Shown here piece by piece: positions 7,836 through 14,954 of a stretch of DNA of 17,650 nucleotides. This stretch comes from an uncultured Ruminococcus sp. (GTDB lineage: Bacteria > Bacillota > Clostridia > Oscillospirales > CAG-272), in contig CACZOH010000064.1 of the NCBI GenBank assembly GCA_902782785.1, positions 1-17,650 on the forward strand. Direction: 5' to 3'. The notes below the pieces were generated by a model. The model did not search any database. It was not told the DNA's origin and worked only from the letters and a program-made list of their open reading frames with translations. Numbering within the stretch: position 1 is the stretch's first letter; each line of letters opens with the position of its first letter. Both the position numbers and the translations under genes were made by a program.

Positions 7836-10800
7836 TTATTTATGATTTATAAGCTCAGCTAATTCCGCGTAAAGCCTTTCCGGTTCTATGGGTTTGGAGA
7901 GATGAGCGTTCATACCGGCGTTGAGCGAGCGTTCAACGTCCTCGTCAAACACGTTTGCGGTCATTGCTATTATCGGGATCTTCTTTGCATCCGGTCTTTC
8001 AAGCGCTCTTATTTCCTCCGTTGCGGTAAGTCCGTCCTTTACAGGCATCCTCACGTCCATCAGGATAGCGTCGTAATATCCTTCGGGATTGGAGGAGAAC
8101 ATCGAAACGGCTTCTTCCCCGTTGCAGGCGCGCTCCGATTCTACTTCCTCAAGCTCGAGCAGATCGGCAAGTATTTCCGCATTGGCGTCCACGTCCTCAG
8201 CCATAAGGATACGTTTGCCGGCAAGCGCGTTCTCTTTCGGCTCCGTCTCCTCTTCATTTTCTTTCTCAGCCGTTTTTCCGCTCTTGCGTTCAAGCACGGA
8301 GCGAACGGCGCGAAGGAGATTATCGGTAAACAGAGGTTTGGCTATTATCGTATCTATACCGTCTTCTCTTATCTCTTCCTCTATTATATCCCAGTTGTAG
8401 CCCGTCAGCATTATTATGTCCGTTTTGCCGCCGTCAAAGCCGCGTATCTCTCTTGAAAGCTCGTGACCCGTCATTTCGGGCATCTTGTAGTCAGTCAGAA
8501 GCAGACCGTACGGCTCGCCTCTGCCGCACGCCTCTTTCATCATTGAAAGCGCCTGTTTCGGAGACGTTACGGCGTCCGCTTTGATACCTATGGCGTTAAG
8601 CACTACCTGAGCGTGTTCGCACGCTATCTCATCGTCGTCAACCACGATACCGCGGTAATTATCCGGCAGCTGTAATCCGTTTTCTTCCGTATAACTTCTG
8701 TCCGATCGCTTAAGCGATACCGTTACGGTGAACACGGAGCCGACGCCTTTTATACTTTCAACGTCTATTTCTCCGTTCATCATCTCGACAAAGTTCTTGG
8801 TTATCGCCATACCGAGACCGCTTCCGCCGTAGCGGTTGGTAGTCGTTGCATTCTCCTGAGAGAAGGCGTCGAATATCTTCGGTATGTATTCCTTATCCAT
8901 ACCTATACCGGTGTCCTTCATCTCAAAGCGGAGACGGCACACACCGTCCGTCTGTTCCGTCTGCTCTACGGTGAGTTTAACGCTGCCGGGCGCTTCCGTG
9001 AATTTGACGGAGTTGCCGAGTATGTTTATAAGCACCTGCTTGAGCTTCATATCGTCGCCGATATAGTAGTCGTTCACGTGTCCGACGATACTGCACTCAT
9101 ATTCAAGTCCCTTGTCAACGCACTGTCCGTTTATAATGATGTTGACCTGATTCAAAAACTCCTTAAATGAGAATTCCTCATCCTTGAGCACCATTCTGCC
9201 CGATTCGATACGGCTCATATCGAGTATGTCGTTTATCAGACCGAGAAGGTGTTTTGCGCTCGCGCCTATCTTTTCAAGATTTTCGCGCGTTTTATTTGAA
9301 AGGTCCGGATCGCGCAGGGCTATATTGTCAAGACCGATGATTGCGTTCATCGGTGTTCTTATCTCGTGGCTCATATTCGAAAGGAAGCTTGTTTTGGCGC
9401 GGCTGCTCTTTTCCGCAAGCGCTTTTTCGACCTCGATCTGCTTTTCACGTTTCTGGATCATTGAATAGATCAAAAAGATTACGGCGATCGTCGCGGTTAT
9501 CAGCAGGACCTGTACGATAGTCGCGGCGCTCAGCTTGTTGTTTATCTTTTCAAGCTGTGTGTTCAGATACCGGTGCGATTCAGCCGTCGCGCCCGATACT
9601 ACGTCGACTCCCGCCTCTTCAAGCTTTTCGGCGTAGTAGTTATGTATAGGCGTTACGGAGTTTTTCACAGACATATCCGCCGTCTGCTGCATCCACACGG
9701 TCGACGTGAATATTATGACGCCGAGCATAACGATAAGCGCGACGTTAGAACGTCCGAGCCTTCTGTTTTTGTCTTTATGCAGAAGCAGCGCCATAACGAT
9801 AACGCCTATGAGTCCCCATGCGGAGAGTATCAGATAGCTTTCCGTAGCAAGCGTTTTGACCGATATTATATTCGGAATAAGAAACGCCAGCGCAAAGAAC
9901 AGTGCGATCAGAAGTCCTATCACTCCGATAACGATATTTGGCTTTGATTTTTCCTCGCGCGCAGTCTTTATGGCGCACGCGGCGGCGAACGCATAGGCGA
10001 TGGTCGCGCCCACGGTCGTAACGTCGACTATCCAGCTGATCGCAGTCCTGCCGAGGAACGGCATGAACAGCGAAACGGCGAGCGTAAGAAGTATCGCCCT
10101 TTTCGGTACGGCGTTTTTATCGAGCTTTCCGATCCATCCGGGAAGCATTTCGTCCTCTGATAAATTGTTTATGAGTCTTGATACCGCAACGTAGTGGCCT
10201 ATAAGCCCCGTGAATATACCGCAGAGCGCGGCGACGCCGAGCAGAGCCGAACCGACGTTTCCGAGCGCGGACTGCGCCGCGTTGAACGTTGGCTGTGACT
10301 GCGTTCCGCTGTATTTTCCGAGATCGGATACGTAATCTATCCAGCTCTTACAGCCCTCGGGCAAAGCGTTTACCGCAAGCAGGGCAAGCAGCACGTACGC
10401 GAGCGCCGCAACGACGAGCGCGACGGCGAGTACGGCAAACGTCCTTTTAAGCGGGAATTTCGCTTCTTTTGCCGAGTGTGAAACTGATTCAAATCCCGCA
10501 AAAGCCCACGGCGCCAGCGTGAATATGGTAAGTATCCCCTTAATCGCTCCGCCGTTCTCGGAAGAGGCGAACGCGGGTGTGAAAGGCGCCGTCGACGTAT
10601 CGCGTTTAACGAGAGTAACTATGAATACGACGATCACGATGACGACGAGCACTGCGCCCATTACCGCCTGAGTGTTCGCCGCGGTCCTTTTGAACAGGCA
10701 CACGAGCGCGGCGAGGATGAGCGCTCCGAGCGCAAGCAGTATCTCGCCGAAGTAGATGTCAAAACCCGCTATAGAATAATGGAAACCGAACTGGAACGTG

Positions 10801-11183
10801 TTTCCGAGCAGGATCCTTGCCACGATCGGCAAAGCCGTAGCGTTTGCCCACAGTATCGCGACGTAGGTCAGAAGCAGAAACCACGCGCTTAAAAAGCCGT
10901 GGTCATAGCCAAAGCACTTTTTCGTATAAGTGTATGTACCGCCCGCGTCGGGATATTTGTTCATCAGATAATGATAGTTCCACGCGAGAACGATCATTAC
11001 AATACCGCCGAGTCCCAGACCCAAAGCCGTGCCGACCGGTCCCGCTATCGGCAAAAACACGTTGCCGGGCATGACGAACGCGCCCTGTCCGACGGCGCAG
11101 CCGAACGCAAGTCCCCAGAGTCCGAAGACAGAGAGATACGGCGTCAGGCTTATTTTTTTATTACTCACAAGTTTATTATTCAT
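7836..11183 (-). CDS. APC-family amino-acid permease fused to hybrid histidine kinase (HisKA-HATPase-REC-REC)
   Basis: A 1115-residue fusion. Residues about 12-470 are a full APC-superfamily permease: GQGAFVMPG (32-40) is the helix-1 substrate motif and YPDAGGTYTYTKK (77-89) is typical of the family, with about 12 helices. A further helix (480-497), a short extracytoplasmic loop (498-550) and another helix (551-575) lead to a coiled linker and the kinase. Kinase landmarks are H606 in SHEIRTP, N724 (N box), DTGIGM 757-762 and GGSGLGM 786-792. Receiver 1 (about 844-965) has D849-D851, phospho-acceptor D898, T927 and K949; receiver 2 (about 989-1112) has D1043, T1075 and K1097. All key residues are present. 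It probably couples amino-acid binding or transport to autophosphorylation, with the neighbouring Hpt protein as relay. AAAGGGA, overlapping the hpt stop 12 nt upstream, sets the start. The loop carries a DVVSGATAES motif. Confidence 0.92.
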   Translation of the reverse strand: MNNKLVSNKKISLTPYLSVFGLWGLAFGCAVGQGAFVMPGNVFLPIAGPVGTALGLGLGGIVMIVLAWNYHYLMNKYPDAGGTYTYTKKCFGYDHGFLSAWFLLLTYVAILWANATALPIVARILLGNTFQFGFHYSIAGFDIYFGEILLALGALILAALVCLFKRTAANTQAVMGAVLVVIVIVVFIVTLVKRDTSTAPFTPAFASSENGGAIKGILTIFTLAPWAFAGFESVSHSAKEAKFPLKRTFAVLAVALVVAALAYVLLALLAVNALPEGCKSWIDYVSDLGKYSGTQSQPTFNAAQSALGNVGSALLGVAALCGIFTGLIGHYVAVSRLINNLSEDEMLPGWIGKLDKNAVPKRAILLTLAVSLFMPFLGRTAISWIVDVTTVGATIAYAFAAACAIKTAREEKSKPNIVIGVIGLLIALFFALAFLIPNIISVKTLATESYLILSAWGLIGVIVMALLLHKDKNRRLGRSNVALIVMLGVIIFTSTVWMQQTADMSVKNSVTPIHNYYAEKLEEAGVDVVSGATAESHRYLNTQLEKINNKLSAATIVQVLLITATIAVIFLIYSMIQKREKQIEVEKALAEKSSRAKTSFLSNMSHEIRTPMNAIIGLDNIALRDPDLSNKTRENLEKIGASAKHLLGLINDILDMSRIESGRMVLKDEEFSFKEFLNQVNIIINGQCVDKGLEYECSIVGHVNDYYIGDDMKLKQVLINILGNSVKFTEAPGSVKLTVEQTEQTDGVCRLRFEMKDTGIGMDKEYIPKIFDAFSQENATTTNRYGGSGLGMAITKNFVEMMNGEIDVESIKGVGSVFTVTVSLKRSDRSYTEENGLQLPDNYRGIVVDDDEIACEHAQVVLNAIGIKADAVTSPKQALSMMKEACGRGEPYGLLLTDYKMPEMTGHELSREIRGFDGGKTDIIMLTGYNWDIIEEEIREDGIDTIIAKPLFTDNLLRAVRSVLERKSGKTAEKENEEETEPKENALAGKRILMAEDVDANAEILADLLELEEVESERACNGEEAVSMFSSNPEGYYDAILMDVRMPVKDGLTATEEIRALERPDAKKIPIIAMTANVFDEDVERSLNAGMNAHLSKPIEPERLYAELAELINHK

Positions 11184-11195
11184 CAGAGCGTCCCT

Positions 11196-11570
11196 TTACT
11201 GCGCCGAGTTGACGTACTCGTTTATTCCCTCTTTCGTTTTATTATACAGCTTTCCTATTCCCGCAAGTTTTTCCCTGACGGCGTCGTCCGACAGCTTTCT
11301 CTCCTTGCCGGGGCGGTATTCCTCGGTTATTTCGGATGCCGCCGCTGCAAGCTTTGCAAGACCTAAATTCGAGCAGACGCCCTTCATCGCGTGCGCCGCC
11401 TCAAAAAGCTCCGCCGCATCCATCTTTTCACCCGCGGCTAAAACGTTGTCAACGACTCCGCCGTTCGGAAATTTGCGGATATGCTTGTCTATCAGTTTTT
11501 CTATACGTAGAATACCGATAGCCTGTTCGTAATTGCCGTCGATCTTTGAATACAGTTCCTTAAGCGTCAT
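11196..11570 (-). CDS. Histidine phosphotransfer (Hpt) protein
   Basis: A 124-residue, all-helical soluble protein. It carries the Hpt signature H60-A-M-K63-G64 followed by CSNLGL, where H60 is the phospho-accepting histidine. Hpt proteins shuttle phosphate between receiver domains of hybrid kinases and a final response regulator. Neither hybrid kinase in this operon has its own C-terminal Hpt domain, so this free-standing protein is the obvious missing link. It sits between the regulator gene (5 nt upstream) and the permease-kinase gene (12 nt downstream). The ATG at 11570 has an AAAGGA site within the end of the preceding gene, with a rather long spacing of about 10 nt. The family is confident; the specific partners are inferred from gene order. 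Confidence 0.88.
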   Translation of the reverse strand: MTLKELYSKIDGNYEQAIGILRIEKLIDKHIRKFPNGGVVDNVLAAGEKMDAAELFEAAHAMKGVCSNLGLAKLAAAASEITEEYRPGKERKLSDDAVREKLAGIGKLYNKTKEGINEYVNSAQ

Positions 11571-11575
11571 TTTAC

Positions 11576-13270
11576 TTACTTCCTTTCCTCTGTTATCTCG
11601 CGTTCTATCAGTTTTTCAAAATCTTCCGCGGGCAGCGGCCGTGAGAAATAGAATCCCTGGACCATATCGCATCCCGCGTTTCTCAATAACCGCATCTGTC
11701 CTTCCGTTTCCACACCCTCGGCGACAACGGTGACGTTAAGATATTTTGCAATATCAAGTATCAGATTAACGAGTCTTCTGTCCGTTTCGCTCTTTTCTAT
11801 GTTACGGATAAATTTCATATCCATTTTAAGCACGTCTATCGGCATTGACGAGATCATATTGAGCGATGAATAACCCGATCCGAAATCGTCCATTTCTATC
11901 TCAAAGCCCGTCTCGCGCAGACTCTCTATAACGTCTATCAGATATTTAGCGTTGTCCGTATACGCGGATTCCGTTATCTCAAGTTTTACGTCCTTATAAT
12001 CAAGCCTGTTATCGTTGATCAGGCGCTTCAGCTTTTCCGTAAACGTCAGATCGAACACGTCCGGGCGTGATACGTTGACGGAAACGGGAAAAGATATACC
12101 GTATTTCTTCTTCCATTTTGCGACCTGCTCAGCCGCCTCGTGCCATACGTAATCGTCTATCAGACCGATAAGACCGTTGCCCTCGAACAGAGGGATGAAC
12201 GTGGCGGGCAAAATAAGACCGAGCTCGGGATGATTCCATCTTATAAGCGCCTCCGCGCTGCAGAGCCTCGGCGGGTCGCACTGTATATCGTATTTAGGCT
12301 GATAATATATGTGAAGCTGTTTTTTCTCTATCGCCTGATGCAGATCGTTCAGAAGCATTCTGTTAAGATGGTCACGCGCACCCATATCATCGTTATATAC
12401 CATTATGGGATTCTGATAATCGCCGCGTACCATACTGCAGGCGGCTGACGCGTGGTCGAACATCAGTATCGGCTCGATACCCTCTCTCCACGGCTTTACA
12501 CCCATGCGGAGACCTATTTTCACTTTTTCGGAGATGCCGTTCACACGCTTCAGCAGCTTTTCAAGCAGCGGAGTATAATCGTCGTGATGAACGCAGTATA
12601 TTCCGAATCTGTCGGAGTCGAAGCGGCAGGCGATGCCCTGAGAATCAAAGAGAAAGACTTTTATTTCTTCGCCTATCAGCTTTAATACTTCGTCTCCGAA
12701 TTTTCTGCCGTTCACCTCGTTAATCGAGTGGAACTGTTCTATATTGATCACTATCGCGTCGAGCTTTAACTCCGGATGATACGTATACAATCTGTTTGCG
12801 TATTCAAAAAAGAAGTTTCTGCTGTACAGCTTCGTCAGCTCGTCCGTCTCGGCGGCTGAGATGAGACGCCGTCCCTCGGACAGCTCTATGATGCGCCCGA
12901 CGCGGGCGAGGATCACCTCGTGCACATCGAACGGTTTTGTTATAAAATCCGCCGCGCCCATTTGCAGTGCTTTCAGCTCCGCGTTTTTCTCCGCCGTAAG
13001 AACTATTACGGGGATGTTTTTCATATTCGCGTCGCCTTTCATGACTTCAAGCACTTCAAAACCGTTCATAACCGGCATCATCAGATCGAGCATCACTATT
13101 GAAAGATCGTTTGCGTTTTCCCGTATCATATCAAGCGCCTCTTTACCGTTTGAGGCGTATATGACGCTGTAATCCTCCTCGAGTATTATCCCGAGCGCGT
13201 CGCGGTTGATCTCCTGATCGTCGACGACAAGCACAAGTCTCGGCTTATGTATCTGCTTTGAAACTATCAC
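11576..13270 (-). CDS. Response regulator REC-GGDEF(degenerate)-EAL, predicted c-di-GMP phosphodiesterase
   Basis: A 564-residue soluble regulator. The receiver (about 10-130) has D17/D18, phospho-acceptor D62 in LDLMMP, T92 and K112. The GGDEF domain (about 140-295) is degenerate: the signature position reads D-S-D-R-F (218-222) and the first metal Asp of DxD is N176, so cyclase activity is unlikely. The EAL domain (about 305-555) keeps E340 (EALIRW), N399, E431, D461-D462 (DDFGSGYSS), K482, E518 and Q538, the residues needed for c-di-GMP hydrolysis. The predicted output of the phosphorelay is therefore lowering c-di-GMP, possibly gated by phosphorylation of D62 and by GTP binding to the dead cyclase domain. 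It starts at a GTG that overlaps the TGA of the upstream kinase gene (GTGA). A moderate AGGGAG site lies about 10 nt ahead. Confidence 0.9.
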   Translation of the reverse strand: MIVSKQIHKPRLVLVVDDQEINRDALGIILEEDYSVIYASNGKEALDMIRENANDLSIVMLDLMMPVMNGFEVLEVMKGDANMKNIPVIVLTAEKNAELKALQMGAADFITKPFDVHEVILARVGRIIELSEGRRLISAAETDELTKLYSRNFFFEYANRLYTYHPELKLDAIVINIEQFHSINEVNGRKFGDEVLKLIGEEIKVFLFDSQGIACRFDSDRFGIYCVHHDDYTPLLEKLLKRVNGISEKVKIGLRMGVKPWREGIEPILMFDHASAACSMVRGDYQNPIMVYNDDMGARDHLNRMLLNDLHQAIEKKQLHIYYQPKYDIQCDPPRLCSAEALIRWNHPELGLILPATFIPLFEGNGLIGLIDDYVWHEAAEQVAKWKKKYGISFPVSVNVSRPDVFDLTFTEKLKRLINDNRLDYKDVKLEITESAYTDNAKYLIDVIESLRETGFEIEMDDFGSGYSSLNMISSMPIDVLKMDMKFIRNIEKSETDRRLVNLILDIAKYLNVTVVAEGVETEGQMRLLRNAGCDMVQGFYFSRPLPAEDFEKLIEREITEERK

Positions 13271-14775
13271 AGTCTGATTTCTCCCTTTCCGTTCCTTGCT
13301 CTGCCTATATGTTTTTTAAGCGTCTGATAAAGCACTTCCGCGTCAGTCGGTTTTGCGATATGCGCGTTCATTCCCGCGGCGAGCGAGTGTTTTATATCTG
13401 TTTCAAGCGCGTTGGCGGTAAGCGCGATTATCGGTACCGTACGCGCGTCCTCTCTGTCGAGCTTTCTGATTTCTTTTGACGCCGTATGACCGTCCATAAC
13501 AGGCATACGCAGATCCATGAGGATCGCGTCATAATAACCCGAAGGCGAAGCCGCGAACATATCTACGCCTTCGCGTCCGTTTTCCGCGTGCTCGCTCACG
13601 GCGCCTTCAAGTTCAAGAAGATCGGCGACTATCTCCGCGTTTTCCGGCAGATCCTCTACTATAAGAACCCTGCAGCCCTCAAGAGACGTCAGCTCGTCGT
13701 TTCCTTCGTCCTCGAAATCGGGCGCCGCCGTCGTTTTAAGCGGTATGTTAACGGTAAAGACCGAGCCCTTTTCCTTTTCGCTCTGTACTTCAATATCTCC
13801 GCCCATACGGTCCGCGAGTTTTTTTGCGACCGCAAGACCGAGACCGCTTCCGCCGCGGCTGTTCGTCGTGCTCACGTCCTCTCTTGCAAACACCTCGAAC
13901 ACTTTAGGCAAAAATTCCTTATCTATACCGATGCCCGTGTCCTTTACCGTAAATCTCAACGTTTTTTCTTCGTCTTTTACGTCGGTACATTCGGCGGTGA
14001 ATTCCACCGAGCCGCCCTTTTCCGTATATTTGGCGCTGTTGTCAAGTATCTCGATCAGTATTTTCTTGAGCTTCATTTCGTCGCCCGTATAATAACCGTC
14101 GACGTTATCGAGCTTTGTGAAGCTGTATTTTACGCCTTTCTGTGCGCAGAGCGTTTCCGCTATGACGTTTACCTGCTCAAGCGCGTCCTTTATGTCGAAA
14201 TCCGTTTCGATAAGTCCGCTTTGTTCCTCGTCTATACTGTTTATCTCAAGCACGCTGTTTATCAGGCCGAGCAAATGCTTTGCGGAATGTCCTATTTTAA
14301 CGAGATGATCCCTTGTCGCGGGCGATATGCCTTCGTCCGAAAGCGCTACCGTGTCGAGCCCTATGATCACGTTCATAGGCGTGCGCATCTCATGGCTCAT
14401 TGTGGAGAGAAAAGTTGTTTTAGCCAGATTTCTCTGCTCCTCCGCCATAAGCTCCGCTTCAAGCTGTTCCTTTTCCACTATCTTTTTCGTAAGTCTGTTT
14501 ATGAAAAGATACATTATAAAAACGAAGATACTGCCGCCGAATAAAATACCCGAAACGATAAGGTCGGGCTTACCGAAAATACCGACAGCGAGATAACCGA
14601 GCAAGAACATAACAAGAAGAACGATCGGGAAATACAGTATCCCGTATGATTTATCTCCGTCTTTGCCGTTAAGCAGTTTTTTCGTACTTATCGCGTAGCG
14701 TACGAAACCGACGATATTGAACACCATCAGCGCGCTTCCCGCGAATACCATACCGTAGATAAGAACGTTTAACAC
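13267..14775 (-). CDS. Hybrid histidine kinase (3 TM, HisKA-HATPase-REC)
   Basis: A 502-residue membrane kinase at the head of the operon. Three hydrophobic helices (about 5-27, 47-66 and 73-92) have very short external loops, so it lacks a classical sensor domain. Any signal would be sensed in the membrane or by partners. A coiled linker leads to H128 in SHEMRTP, N246 in the N box, DTGIGI 279-284 and GGSGLGL 308-314. The receiver (about 368-488) has E374-D375, D421 in LMDLRMP, T453 and K475. Its kinase and receiver domains are close relatives of those in the permease-kinase of the same operon (for example SAKHLLGLIN and GYYDAILMD shared). The start is a GTG 7 nt after a strong AAGGAGG. The gene overlaps the regulator by 4 nt, which suggests coupled, stoichiometric expression. 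Confidence 0.9.
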   Translation of the reverse strand: MLNVLIYGMVFAGSALMVFNIVGFVRYAISTKKLLNGKDGDKSYGILYFPIVLLVMFLLGYLAVGIFGKPDLIVSGILFGGSIFVFIMYLFINRLTKKIVEKEQLEAELMAEEQRNLAKTTFLSTMSHEMRTPMNVIIGLDTVALSDEGISPATRDHLVKIGHSAKHLLGLINSVLEINSIDEEQSGLIETDFDIKDALEQVNVIAETLCAQKGVKYSFTKLDNVDGYYTGDEMKLKKILIEILDNSAKYTEKGGSVEFTAECTDVKDEEKTLRFTVKDTGIGIDKEFLPKVFEVFAREDVSTTNSRGGSGLGLAVAKKLADRMGGDIEVQSEKEKGSVFTVNIPLKTTAAPDFEDEGNDELTSLEGCRVLIVEDLPENAEIVADLLELEGAVSEHAENGREGVDMFAASPSGYYDAILMDLRMPVMDGHTASKEIRKLDREDARTVPIIALTANALETDIKHSLAAGMNAHIAKPTDAEVLYQTLKKHIGRARNGKGEIRL

Positions 14776-14812
14776 GCAAAAACCTCCTTGAACTTTACAT
14801 TAAATCATTTTT

Positions 14813-14842
14813 ATTATAATATAAAGTGAGGCGTTCAATCAA
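14813..14842 (-). promoter_or_regulatory. Promoter for the signalling operon
   Basis: On the minus strand TTGATT (14842-14837) and TATAAT (14818-14813) are 18 bp apart. The transcript would start near 14806, giving a leader of about 30 nt with the AAGGAGG site. The leader is too short for a riboswitch. Confidence 0.65.
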
Positions 14843-14893
14843 TACGGAATTGTGTATATTTTATCAACAATTATAAAACGCAAAAGCAGTATT

Positions 14894-14917
14894 TTTACCG
14901 CTTGACTTATCGGTAAA
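14894..14917. promoter_or_regulatory. Inverted repeat over the -35 box, candidate operator
   Basis: The perfect dyad TTTACCG-N10-CGGTAAA has its -35 hexamer TTGACT inside the 10-nt spacer. Arm centres are about 17 nt apart, suitable for a dimeric regulator that would block RNA polymerase. No regulator gene in this window is an obvious candidate. The dyad is seen directly; its function is inferred. Confidence 0.45.
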
Positions 14918-14930
14918 TATATGTTATAAT
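14902..14930 (+). promoter_or_regulatory. Promoter for the surface-protein gene
   Basis: TTGACT (14902-14907) and TATAAT (14925-14930) have the optimal 17-bp spacing, giving a start near 14937. GGAGG at 14945-14949 lies 5 nt before the ATG. It is a near-consensus sigma-A promoter, so strong expression is expected unless repressed. Confidence 0.85.
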
Positions 14931-14954
14931 GTTAACGACTGACGGGAGGTATTT

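Noticed and set aside
13486..14544. 352-codon open frame on the plus strand
   Set aside because: It is antisense to the hybrid kinase, whose catalytic motifs are all in the minus-strand frame. The apparent protein is low-quality (rich in Arg, Tyr, His and Phe) and is a shadow of codon bias.
14776..14812. c-di-GMP riboswitch in the leader of the signalling operon
   Set aside because: The predicted leader is only about 30 nt, far shorter than known c-di-GMP aptamers, and shows no matching structure.
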